From the NCBI GenBank assembly GCA_009843815.1, contig VYCS01000021.1:1-40741 (forward strand): DNA of 40,741 nt, read 5' to 3'. This document shows positions 24,970-34,000 of the stretch, piece after piece (the stretch's first letter is position 1; each line of letters begins with the position of its first letter). This DNA comes from Cenarchaeum sp. SB0675_bin_21 (GTDB taxonomy: Archaea; Thermoproteota; Nitrososphaeria; Nitrososphaerales; Nitrosopumilaceae). A program made the position numbers and the translations under genes. The notes under the pieces are model-generated. The model did no database searches and was not told the origin of the DNA. It saw nothing but the letters and a program-made list of their open reading frames with translations.

Positions 24970-25254
24970 TTAAATTCTTCCTAAAAGCTTACTCTTTGCC
25001 ACTTTATACTCCTCGTCGGTTAGTAGGCCTTCTTTCCACATACTTCCCAACTTCTCTAGAGCATCCACATCTGACTCTCTTAAGGCTATTTTTTTGGCCT
25101 CCTTTAAGCCACCTTTGACATTCTTGTCTCCGGCTTTATAGGCCTTGTCAGCCGTATCTATGACTCCTTTTATACTGCCTTTTACTGCCTTGTCTCCGGT
25201 TTTATAGGCCTCGTCAGCCTTATCAATGGTCTTCTTCAAATAATCTTTAATCAT
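24970..25254 (-). CDS. SHOCT-domain protein with lysine-rich repeats
   Basis: The N-terminal ~55 residues are two imperfect helical repeats (IDKADEAYKTGDKAVKGSIK and IDTADKAYKAGDKNVKGGLK). The last ~32 residues form a SHOCT domain (LEKLGSMWKEGLLTDEEYKV AKSKLLGRI), a short C-terminal motif thought to mediate oligomerisation. 94 aa, no membrane segment. A TATA-like CTTAAATATATAG at ~25277-25289 is about 29 bases before the ATG. First gene of a pair with the cupin. Confidence 0.75.
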   Translation of the reverse strand: MIKDYLKKTIDKADEAYKTGDKAVKGSIKGVIDTADKAYKAGDKNVKGGLKEAKKIALRESDVDALEKLGSMWKEGLLTDEEYKVAKSKLLGRI

Positions 25255-25781
25255 AGATGTAGTTAGCAGATATCTACTATATATTTAAGGTGTTTTGGGA
25301 AGTTACATGGCATGGATGATGGTGGAGAGTTAGACACATGATGACTCTTCGAAACTGCTAGGAGAGTATGTTACCTAACTGTGCATCTCCCAGCTTTGGC
25401 TATCTTGTCCGTGAGCGAGATCACATACAACCGTTCCTTGTCATAATCGACATGGTCGTTTATTGGTGATTCAGACTTTGTCACATTCGCAGTTATAGAC
25501 GAGCTGGGGGATTGATACCAAAGTATCTAGATGTGTGTTTTATCAAACCCCTGCATACACAACTTGAAATTTGACTAGTCTTTAACCTTTCACAGATGCC
25601 AATGTATAGTGTAACTGTGCAGCAAATTCAACTTATGCCCCAATCCTGTACTAGCCGACAGCGTTTCATAATTTACATGCCTTTTGACTACGGGCCGGCA
25701 TGCGAATACGAAACGCTGTCAACTAACCAAAAACCATATAGCAACTGTGCATCATGTTGTCTATATGGGTGGGCATGATAC
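25255..25781. other. Long intergenic region before the CorA-like gene
   Basis: About 530 bases. The left end carries the promoter of the SHOCT gene. In the right third is a two-step inverted repeat (25657-25720), and GTCTATATGG at 25757-25766 may be the TATA box of the next gene. The open frames here look random and I assign none of them. Confidence 0.5.
25657..25720. repeat. Two-step inverted repeat (possible RNA or DNA hairpin)
   Basis: The outer arms GACAGCGTTTC (25657-25667) and GAAACGCTGTC (25710-25720) are perfect complements. Inside them CATGCC (25676-25681) pairs with GGCATG (25697-25702). Unpaired bases between the two stems are 8 on the left and 7 on the right, with a 15-base end loop. 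No reading frame explains it. Confidence 0.7.
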
Positions 25782-27416
25782 ATGTTAGGCAAGACACTGG
25801 GCATAGTGATAAATCGACTTACCGTAGGATTTGTCTTTGCCTTCATATATCAAGCACTCACCGGAGCAGCCACCTCTCTACTCTCCATACCTCTTACGGG
25901 TACAATTCAAGACCTCCTATGGGGTCTGGAGAGGACTAACCAGACAGACAGTTCGTGGGCCATTGTATGGTGGGTGATATCTACCATACTGTTTACCACG
26001 ATAGCCACACAATTGGTACGATTCCGTAGGTTCATATCCCCATACAAGGGCGAGAAGAGAATCTATGAGCCACTCACCATAACTCTTCCTACTATAGTGA
26101 TACTGGGAGCTGTAATGTCGTTCATATTCTTTGTCGTAGACTTGATTATAGGCACGACGACCAATGTAACTGATATCAGTACAATATACATGGCGGCCAC
26201 TACTGGAGACTATGGACCGCTGGGCATAAGCATACTCTTCTCTCTGGTGGCAGGATTTGTTGTTGTGGGTGTGATAAGTCGGGCCAGCAGAAAGGTCAAG
26301 GAACTGACTCGGGGTATGGGGGCAATAGACATGGAGCGCCTAAAGAAGAAGTTCGGCAAAGAGAAGGTAAAGACCACCGCGGATACTTTGGGTATGGCGC
26401 CCGGGGAACTGGTCCATATAGGAAAAAAGAAGGTCGATCAGATATGGTTCTCGACCATGCAGTATGAGCGAGAACAGCTAAACGAGATAGAGCGAACCTA
26501 CGATATAGATGAGTGTCTTGCCGCAGAGCCGATGAGGGTAAATTGGCTGAACATGACCGGTCTGCATGATGCCGAACCGGTTCAGGAGTTTGGAAGGAGG
26601 TTTGGTCTGCACGAGTTGCATCAGGCAGACATAATGAACACTGAGTTGCGTCCTTCTATTGATATCAGCGAGGACCACATATTCATGGTCCTAAAGATGC
26701 CGCGTTACGACGCAAATGATAACCTTGTCGTTGAACACCTGAGCATCATACTGGGAGATGAATACGTTATATCCTTTCAGGAGGATGATGGAGATGTCTT
26801 TGATCGTGTTCGCGAGAACATAAGAAAGTCTAGAGGAGAGTTCCGCAATATGCGTAGCGATTATCTGGCATATGCCCTAATTGATGCTATAGTGGACAAC
26901 TTTTTTGTGATACTAGAGAGAATCGGCAACCAGACCGAAGATTTGGAGAAAGAACTGATGGACAATCCGGATCCCCACACCCTACAAACAATATACACTC
27001 TCAAGCGTCAGATGGTGACACTGCGCCGGGTGATATGGCCCATGCGGGAAATCATAGATGGACTGGAACGAAACGACTCCCCCCTAATACACGATGGTAC
27101 AAAACGCTATCTGCGAGATGCATATAACCATACAGTTCAGACCATGGATACAATAGAGTCTCTCCGAGATATGATAGGTGGAATGCTGGACACATACCTC
27201 TCTAGTGTGAGCAACAGGATGAACGAGGTTATGAAGACGCTCACCATAATCGCCAGCATATTCATCCCAATTACATTTATCGCCGGTCTATATGGCACCA
27301 ACTTTGCCCACGTTCCTGAACTGGAACTGGAGGGTGGCTACTTTATTATGCTTGGCGTAATGGGAGTGATCTCCACCATAATGCTGATATGGTTCAAGAG
27401 AAAGGCATGGCTGTAG
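25782..27416 (+). CDS. CorA-family divalent-cation transporter with extra N-terminal membrane domain
   Basis: Probable Mg2+/Co2+ channel. The C-terminal ~330 residues are a CorA unit: a soluble alpha/beta funnel, a long helix (MDTIESLRDMIGGMLDTYLS SVSNRMNEVMKTLT), then two membrane helices around IPITFIAGLYGTNFAHVPEL. The signature loop is Y-G-T-N instead of the near-universal Y-G-M-N. The first ~190 residues carry an additional domain with about four membrane helices (QALTGAATSLLSIPLTG, WVISTILFTTIATQL, VILGAVMSFIFFVVDL, LFSLVAGFVVVGVISRA), which is not part of classic CorA. 544 aa. Its 3' end overlaps the K+ channel gene by 28 bases. Confidence 0.85.
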   Translation: MLGKTLGIVINRLTVGFVFAFIYQALTGAATSLLSIPLTGTIQDLLWGLERTNQTDSSWAIVWWVISTILFTTIATQLVRFRRFISPYKGEKRIYEPLTITLPTIVILGAVMSFIFFVVDLIIGTTTNVTDISTIYMAATTGDYGPLGISILFSLVAGFVVVGVISRASRKVKELTRGMGAIDMERLKKKFGKEKVKTTADTLGMAPGELVHIGKKKVDQIWFSTMQYEREQLNEIERTYDIDECLAAEPMRVNWLNMTGLHDAEPVQEFGRRFGLHELHQADIMNTELRPSIDISEDHIFMVLKMPRYDANDNLVVEHLSIILGDEYVISFQEDDGDVFDRVRENIRKSRGEFRNMRSDYLAYALIDAIVDNFFVILERIGNQTEDLEKELMDNPDPHTLQTIYTLKRQMVTLRRVIWPMREIIDGLERNDSPLIHDGTKRYLRDAYNHTVQTMDTIESLRDMIGGMLDTYLSSVSNRMNEVMKTLTIIASIFIPITFIAGLYGTNFAHVPELELEGGYFIMLGVMGVISTIMLIWFKRKAWL

Positions 27417-28186
27417 CAGAACGAATCTACAGTATAATGGAGAATGGCGACGGACGGGCAGGTGTTGCATTTCAGATTAGCATAACTGTTTTGATAATTT
27501 TGAATATCTTATTTGTCATAATAGAGACTGAACCATCCATACATACACTATATGGGGCACACATGGAGGCATTTGCAACAGTATCGTTAATTATATTTGC
27601 TGGTGAGTATATACTGCGTCTGTCACTATACCGTCACAAAATGGGATCCCGCCGATTCGCTCTGATCCGTTTTGCCGTATCACCCATGATGATCGTAGAC
27701 CTGATAGTCATACTTCCACTACTCTTGCCTTTCTTTGGAGTGGATACGCGCCTCATTCGTATACTGCGTCTACTACGCCTCTTTAGTGTATTCAAGCTGG
27801 CTCGTATGTCCGATGCCATGTCAGAATTTGCCATCGTACTGAGGTCTAGAGCGTCGGACTTTGCATTGGCGTTTTGTATATTTTTCATAGTGTTGATACT
27901 TGCATCCAGCTTTATGTATTACATAGAAAGAGATGCGCAGCCAGATGTGTTCTACAGTATACCTGCATCTATGTGGTGGGGCATAGTGACATTGACCACC
28001 ATTGGATATGGTGACACTGTACCTGTAACTCCCATAGGCAAGGCTATTGGGGCGGGTGTTGCGATACTGGGAATAGCCGTCTATGCCGTACCCACAGGAA
28101 TAATCGCCACCTCCTTTAACGAGTACCGCCGGAACAAAAAAGGTGACAGATGCCCACACTGCGGCAAGAATATAGGCTTTAGATGA
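27389..28186 (+). CDS. Voltage-gated-type potassium channel
   Basis: Six-helix cation channel. Helices S1-S3 cover residues ~25-115, the voltage-sensor-like S4 has repeated arginines (TRLIRILRLLRLFSVFKLAR), and the pore carries the potassium filter TTIGYGDTVPVTP between S5 and S6. The short C-terminus ends with one zinc-like pair (CPHCGKNIGFR) that has no second pair. ATG at 27389 lies inside the CorA gene; ATG at 27407, in the same frame, is an alternative start (259 aa). Overlap with the CorA-like gene suggests co-expression of two ion pathways. Confidence 0.88.
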   Translation: MVQEKGMAVAERIYSIMENGDGRAGVAFQISITVLIILNILFVIIETEPSIHTLYGAHMEAFATVSLIIFAGEYILRLSLYRHKMGSRRFALIRFAVSPMMIVDLIVILPLLLPFFGVDTRLIRILRLLRLFSVFKLARMSDAMSEFAIVLRSRASDFALAFCIFFIVLILASSFMYYIERDAQPDVFYSIPASMWWGIVTLTTIGYGDTVPVTPIGKAIGAGVAILGIAVYAVPTGIIATSFNEYRRNKKGDRCPHCGKNIGFR

Positions 28187-28231
28187 ATCTTATACGTGAC
28201 TTGTAGAACTGTCTGATGCGCAGTATAATAT

Positions 28232-29593
28232 ATGCAACAGTCTTGTTCTGTAAACAAATATTGGGCTTACAACAGATGGCAATCATTGAATAGATGGGAA
28301 GAGACATATCGTAAAAATACGCCTACATCCAGAGCGTTATTCGACAAGTCAAGACAGATGCACATCAATGGAGTCTCTCACAACATACGATACTACGAAC
28401 CATATCCATTTGTAACTGCACATTCATCTGGGAGATACCTGATAGATGTGGATGCTAACAAGTATACTGATTACTGGATGGGTCATTGGTCTCTGATATT
28501 GGGGCATAGTTCAGATTACATACTCACAAAGATCAAAGAACAGCTAAACCTTGGCTGGATGTATGGTACAGTAAACAGACAGACTCTGGAACTATCTGAG
28601 CTAATCTCCAAAGCGATACCCGTCGCCGAGCGTATACGCTATGTAACATCCGGAACAGAAGCGGTCATGTATGCCACAAGACTTGCTCGAGCATTCACAG
28701 GTAGACGCATAATAGCCAAGATTGATGGGGGGTGGCACGGATATGCATCAGATCTCTTAAAGACGGTAAATTGGCCGTTTACAGAGCCTGAAAGTAGCGG
28801 CATTACATCAGACGAATACGTAATCTCAATTCCGTATAATGATATAGAGAAATCTCTAGAGATACTAACCAGCGTTAAAGAGCAACTGGCCGGAATTATG
28901 GTGGAGCCCATTCTTGGTGGAGCTGGGTGCATACCCGCCGAATATGACTACCTGGCAAGCTTGCAGGAATTTGCCTCAAAGTCTGGAGCACTATTCATGC
29001 TTGATGAGATAGTTACAGGGTTCAGATTAAAGTATGGGGGAATGTATGATGATATTGGATTATCCCCAGATATCATAACCTTAGGTAAAGTAGTTGGTGG
29101 AGGGTTGTCCATTGGAGTCATCTGCGGCAGAAGTGAAGTAATGGATGTTGCCAACACCTCACAAATGTCCCGAAAGAGACGTTGCTACATAGGCGGTGGA
29201 ACATTTTCTGCAAATCCGGTATCCATGGTTGCAGGTGCTGCTACCCTAGAGACATTAAAAAATAATCCTGCAATATATCAAAAGATAAATCGTCTGGGAG
29301 CGCAGACTCGAGATAAAATTGGCAAAATATTAAAAGATAAATTACAGATGACCGGTGCTGGTTCCCTCTTTATGATACATTTTCCCAAAGATATCACCAA
29401 GCCAATAAAAGATGCAGCCACTGTATTTGAGTGCGATACAAACATGCTGTATAATTATCACATGTATCTGATGGCAAAAGAGAATATATTTTTTCTACCG
29501 GGCAAACTAGGGGCAGTATCAAATGCTCATGATGAGTCCGATGTTAAAGATATTATTCGGGCAACCGAAAGGTTTGTTGCCGATGAGCTATAA
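28232..29593 (+). CDS. Class III aminotransferase, glutamate-1-semialdehyde aminomutase-like
   Basis: PLP enzyme of the GSA-aminomutase branch. Marks: ALFDKSRQMHINGVSHNIRY, DVDANKYTDYWMGHWSLILG, TSGTEAVMYATRLARAFTGR, the GGWHGY loop, LFMLDEIVTGFR with the PLP-ring Asp, and TLGKVVGGGLSIGVICGR with the Schiff-base Lys. It may make 5-aminolevulinate for haem or cobalamin, or act on another amino substrate; the sequence alone does not settle this. ATG at 28232 directly follows a strong TATA-like TATAATATA, so translation may really begin at a downstream TTG (28286). 453 aa as given. Confidence 0.82.
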   Translation: MQQSCSVNKYWAYNRWQSLNRWEETYRKNTPTSRALFDKSRQMHINGVSHNIRYYEPYPFVTAHSSGRYLIDVDANKYTDYWMGHWSLILGHSSDYILTKIKEQLNLGWMYGTVNRQTLELSELISKAIPVAERIRYVTSGTEAVMYATRLARAFTGRRIIAKIDGGWHGYASDLLKTVNWPFTEPESSGITSDEYVISIPYNDIEKSLEILTSVKEQLAGIMVEPILGGAGCIPAEYDYLASLQEFASKSGALFMLDEIVTGFRLKYGGMYDDIGLSPDIITLGKVVGGGLSIGVICGRSEVMDVANTSQMSRKRRCYIGGGTFSANPVSMVAGAATLETLKNNPAIYQKINRLGAQTRDKIGKILKDKLQMTGAGSLFMIHFPKDITKPIKDAATVFECDTNMLYNYHMYLMAKENIFFLPGKLGAVSNAHDESDVKDIIRATERFVADEL

Positions 29594-29631
29594 AGCGTTA
29601 GACTAAAATCGATGTATTATGTTGTAACTGT

Positions 29632-30453
29632 GTGGGCCTATTTGGTAGAGACGAGAATCCTGAATATTTAATGCGTCAAGCCATGCTATTTATGCAAAAA
29701 AATCAACACAAAAAAGCTGTTGGAGAATTTAAAAAAATATTAAAACAGGAACCAAGAAATGAAAAAGTTCTATATCAAATTGGGATTGCTCTGAATGGTT
29801 TAAAAAAACACAACGACACAATAACATATGCAGATAGAATTCTTGAAATAAATCCTAAAAATACTGGCGCCTACAACAATAAAGGAAAAGCCTTTGCAGA
29901 GATGGGCAATCTTGAATCGGCCATTAAATGTTATGATGAAGCTATTATTGCAAATTCTAAGGATTATGAGGCGTATTTTAACAAGGGTGTACTTTTAGCA
30001 AAGATTCAAGACTATGACACCGCCTTAGAACTGATTAAAAAAAGCATATCTTTGAATAAAAAAAACCCTGCTCTGCATCTGCACTCGGGAATAATTTTAG
30101 GAAAGATGAAGAAAAATAAAGAGGCATTAAAAGTTCTTGAAAACATTGAACGTAAATTTGGAGCCCATCCGGATGTTACCTTCCAGCAGGGAATACAGCT
30201 GGCAGAGATGGGCGAACACAAAAAAGCAATAAAAATATTTGAAAATATGGGAGAGTCTCATGCAGATAATGTAAATATAATATATGCAATATCGCGTAGT
30301 CGGGCTGCCATAGGCGAGTACGATGATGCATTACGTCTGTTAAAGAAGGCCGTATCCAAGAGTCCCAAAGTAATACGGGCATGGGCCAAAGATGAAGACA
30401 TCTTTAATCCACTACATGCGAATAAAGCCTTTAGACGTCTGGTAAAGATGTAG
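29632..30453 (+). CDS. Tetratricopeptide-repeat protein
   Basis: Protein-protein interaction scaffold of about six to seven TPR units, e.g. QKNQHKKAVGEFKKILKQEP, NTGAYNNKGKAFAEMGNLES, DYEAYFNKGVLLAKIQDYDT and EHKKAIKIFENMGES. No catalytic domain or membrane segment. GTG start; CTAAAATC at 29603-29610 is ~26 bases ahead. The base use differs from its neighbours: long A runs, lysine mostly AAA and more ATT than elsewhere, until about 30280 where it returns to the local style. 273 aa. The last 23 bases overlap the opposite SWIM gene. Confidence 0.85.
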   Translation: MGLFGRDENPEYLMRQAMLFMQKNQHKKAVGEFKKILKQEPRNEKVLYQIGIALNGLKKHNDTITYADRILEINPKNTGAYNNKGKAFAEMGNLESAIKCYDEAIIANSKDYEAYFNKGVLLAKIQDYDTALELIKKSISLNKKNPALHLHSGIILGKMKKNKEALKVLENIERKFGAHPDVTFQQGIQLAEMGEHKKAIKIFENMGESHADNVNIIYAISRSRAAIGEYDDALRLLKKAVSKSPKVIRAWAKDEDIFNPLHANKAFRRLVKM

Positions 30454-30724
30454 ACTGTCTCTTTAGTGTGTCCGATAATAGTGCCGATATAAAACCATCA
30501 AATTCATCATCAGAAAAATCCACATAATCAATGAACTCCTCCTTTGATGCACACTTCAAGTGATAGCATTGTACATTGGGGTTGTAATAGTATGCAGGAC
30601 AAGAGCAGTAATTAAAAGATGGGGCCATCCAATGCTCGGCCTCCTTGCCAATCATGGTCCATATGCATCTGCCACTGGGCATAAATCGATGCACCTTGAC
30701 CCTTCCGTTAGATGTACTCTTCAT
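30431..30724 (-). CDS. SWIM zinc-finger protein
   Basis: 97 residues with a SWIM finger (Cys-x-Cys ... Cys-x-His): NYCSCPAYYYNPNVQCYHLK. SWIM motifs bind zinc and are found in DNA-binding or protein-binding contexts; no further domain is seen. The N-terminal 35 residues (GRVKVHRFMPSGRCIWTMIG) look like the strand that often precedes SWIM. The ATG overlaps the carB stop by 4 bases (ATGA), so it is the third gene of the carA-carB operon, an association whose meaning is unclear. Confidence 0.75.
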   Translation of the reverse strand: MKSTSNGRVKVHRFMPSGRCIWTMIGKEAEHWMAPSFNYCSCPAYYYNPNVQCYHLKCASKEEFIDYVDFSDDEFDGFISALLSDTLKRQSTSLPDV

Positions 30725-33700
30725 GTTTTATTATCTGTAGGTGGTATAAGATATGGTTGTATGGGATAGCGGGTTGTCTTGTTTGTCTTCATCCATTCGA
30801 GTGTATTTACAAAGGCGTCTGCCAGCTCTATGGTGGTCAGGACAGGTATCCCCAGCTCCAATGCCTTGCGCCGTATCTGATACTCGTCCTCAAGCATACC
30901 GATGTACTTTTCTAGTGTGGATGTACTGGGAATATTGATTATAAAGTCTATCTTCCGGTTGTATAACATGTCGGCGATATTTGGCTTTCTATTTGGCTCA
31001 GATATTTTATGGACTACTTTGATGGCGCCTAGTCTCTCCTCAAAGAACTCTGCAGTATGTTCGGTGGCCAATATATTAAAGCCCAATTCATGTAGTTTGG
31101 CCACACTAGGTAGTAGTTTCTCTTTGTTTCGTATGCCGCCTACAGTTACCAGCGCCGTGCCATGAGACGGCAAGTTGTAGCCTACCGCCGTCAGCCCCTT
31201 GGATAATGCATCATAAAAACTCTGTCCAAAACATGCCGCCTCACCAGTAGAGTGCATCTCCACACCCAATGTCAAATCGGCACCCTCTAACTGCATAAAA
31301 GAGAACTGCGGCACCTTTATGCCAAAGTTGGGTATACCTCTCCAATGATCAATGGGTACTTTGGGTAGTTTCATACCTAGTATGGACATGGAAGCCAGTG
31401 ATATCATGTTTATGCCCACAAGTTTTGATACAAACGGCATGGACCGTGATGCGCGTATATTCAGCTCTATAACATACACCTCATTATCATGTATTAAGAA
31501 CTGTAGATTGAACGGCCCCCTTATACGAAATGTACGGGCTATCTTGATGGTGTACTCAGTTATGGTCTCTATGGTCTTGTTGTTCAGTCGCCATGGCGGT
31601 ATGGACATCATGGCATCGCCAGAGTGAACCCCGGCGCTGTCTATATGTTCTACTATGGCGCCAATTATAACATCGGTACCATCAGATACGCCATCCACAT
31701 CCACCTCCAGTGAGTCTAACATGAACTTTGATATCACCACCGGATGGTTTGGCGAGAGGTTTGTGGCTTTGCGTGTGTAGGTGCGCAGCTCATCATCGGA
31801 CCAGACCACCTTCATGGCGGCGCCTGAGAGTACATAAGATGGTCTTACCAGTACAGGGAATCCCACCTCCCGGGCAAAGGAGCGAGCTTCGGGTAACTGG
31901 GAGAATGCTCGCCATTGAGGCTGACGAATGTGTAATTTATCTAAAGCTGCGCTGAACTTTGAGCGGTCTTCTGCGCGGTCCACATCTGACGCAAGCGTCC
32001 CTAGTATGGGAACCCCGCCCAGAGCCAAGGCCGGTGTAAGATTGTTGGCGGTCTGACCTCCTACACATGTAACTACCCCCCGGGGCTGCTCAAACTCAAT
32101 TATATCCATTATGCGCTCAAATGTAAGCTCCTCAAAGTATAACCTCTCGCATATATCATAGTCGGTGGAGACAGTCTCAGGATTGCAGTTTACCACCGAG
32201 ACGGGCATCTTGCCGTGTTCCCGAATGCCCCAGACCATATTGACCGTTCCCCAGTCAAACTCCACACTACTCCCTATTCTGTATGGCCCAGCCCCAATGA
32301 CCATTATGCCTCTACCATCATCGTTGGGTGTGGCTATATCGTGAGTCTCTCCTCCATATGTCATGTATAGATAGTTTGTGGCAGCAGGCCATTCGGCCGC
32401 CAACGAGTCTATCTGTTTGAGACTGGGCAGTATGCCCATCTCTTTGCGCATACTGCGTACTTGCGCATCTGTCTTCTGCCACGCTCTGCCAATCTGTACA
32501 TCCGAAAAACCAGCAGCTTTGGCCTCCCGCAATATACTGGTATCTTTTGATGATGCCATGGATGTCTGAACCTGCACAATATGTCGTATCTTTTCTATAA
32601 ACCACGGGTCTATGGCTGAAAGTTTTGTTATTCTCCTTGTACTGAATCCTGCCATGATGGCTGTCACAACATGATACAGTATGCTATCATCAAGATGGAC
32701 AAGTCTGTCTTCAAGCTCTTCCTCTGTATACTCTTTAGTTGCAAACCTGTTCAGCACCAGACCATCCATGCCTATATCCAACATGCGTATGGCCTTTTGA
32801 AGGGACTCTTCAAATGTACGCCCAATTCCCATGACCTCCCCGACAGACTTCATGGTGGGGCCTAATCTACGCTCTACCATGTCAAATTTGGCAAAGTCCC
32901 ATCTGGGATGTTTACATACTATATAATCCAATGACGGCTCAAAACATGCAGTAGTCTTTTTGGTTATTGTGTTTGTCAACTCGTGCAGTCCATATCCCAA
33001 GCCTATCTTGGCAGACATGTACGCCAACGGGTACCCGGTAGCTTTGCTGGCAAGGGCTGATGAGCGAGAAAGTCTGGGATTTACCTCTATGGCCACATAC
33101 TTTTCAGAGTCTGGACTCAGAGCAAACTGTATGTTACACTCGCCCACTATGCCTATGTGCTTGGTGGCCCGGAGTCCTGCAGATCTTAGTATGTGATACT
33201 CTCGGTTTGTCAATGTCTGTGAGGGTGCAACAACTATGTTGTCGCCTGTATGTACCTTCATGGATAGCACATTCTCCATATTGCATACAATGACACCATT
33301 GTCTTCTGCATCCCGCATTATCTCATATTCGATCTGCTTCCATGCTCCAATGTACTCCTCTATCAGAACCTGCCCAACCATACTGGCCTTGAGGCCTCTC
33401 TCTACAATCTCGTGCAGGTCCAGTTCGTTATATGCAACACCGCCACCCTTGCCCCCTAGAGTATATGCTACTCGGACTATTACCGGAAAGCCTAACCTTT
33501 GGGCTGTCTTTTTGGCATCCTCAAAGTTGGTTACTGTATCACTTGGCAGTACCGGTACGTCGCAGTCCACCATGGCATCCTTGAAGAGTTGTCTATCTTC
33601 GGTCATCTGTATACCTTCTATCTTGGTACCCAACACTTCAACACCATACTTTTTTAGCGTGTCACTTTGAGCCAGACTTACGCCACAGTTTAGCGCAGTC

Positions 33701-34000
33701 TGTCCACCGTATGAGAGCATTATTGCATCAGGACGCTCTTCTTCAATAACAGATTTGACATAGTCTGGCGTAACTGGTAAGAGGTACACCTTATCGGCAA
33801 AGCGTGTGTCGGTTTGGATGGTGGCAACGTTGGGGTTTATGAGTATGCTATGAAGCCCATCTTCCCTTATGGCTTTGAGGCATTGGCTGCCGGAGTAGTC
33901 GAACTGGCGGTCGATTTTGGCGACTTTCGCCGGCTTCTCCGATCTTTATTGCCCCACTACCAAGTACCAGTATATTCCTTAATGTCTCACGTCTAGGCAG
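30721..34000 (-). CDS. carB: Carbamoyl phosphate synthase large subunit, interrupted by a 22-base insert
   Basis: Makes carbamoyl phosphate from bicarbonate, ATP and glutamine-derived ammonia for arginine and pyrimidines. Both ATP-grasp halves, the oligomerisation domain and the C-terminal MGS-like domain are present. The N-terminal block is split: PRRETLRNILVLGSGAIKIG EAGE is coded from 34000 to 33926, then 22 bases intervene, and FDYSGSQCLKAIREDG continues from 33903. Removing the insert gives 1085 aa, the usual size; unspliced reading stops near 33850. A start inside (33789) would lose the first ~60 residues with the nucleotide-binding glycine loop. The Met position of the family is coded by CTG (34000), overlapping the carA stop; there is no ATG, GTG or TTG nearby in frame. 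Confidence 0.85.
33904..33925 (-). other. Candidate 22-base BHB mini-intron in carB
   Basis: Read on the minus strand, the upstream exon ends GGCG-AA, the insert is A-GTCG-CCAAAAT-CGAC-CGCC-AG, and the downstream exon starts T-TCGAC. GGCG pairs with CGCC (central 4-bp helix), GTCG with CGAC (inner helix, 7-base loop), and the bulges are AAA and AGT, three bases each. Cutting after the second base of each bulge, as the archaeal splicing endonuclease does, removes exactly these 22 bases and restores the CarB frame. The outer helix is not contiguous: CGGAG (33941-33937) can pair with CTCCG (33895-33891) only across an internal loop. Confidence 0.6.

Noticed and set aside
25596-25778. 60-codon plus-strand frame before the CorA-like gene
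   Set aside because: It runs across the inverted repeat, has an unnatural composition and no promoter at a fitting distance.
33789-33926. Reading carB as simply starting at GTG 33789
   Set aside because: This would drop the conserved N-terminal nucleotide-binding part, whose coding sequence is fully present upstream in another frame.
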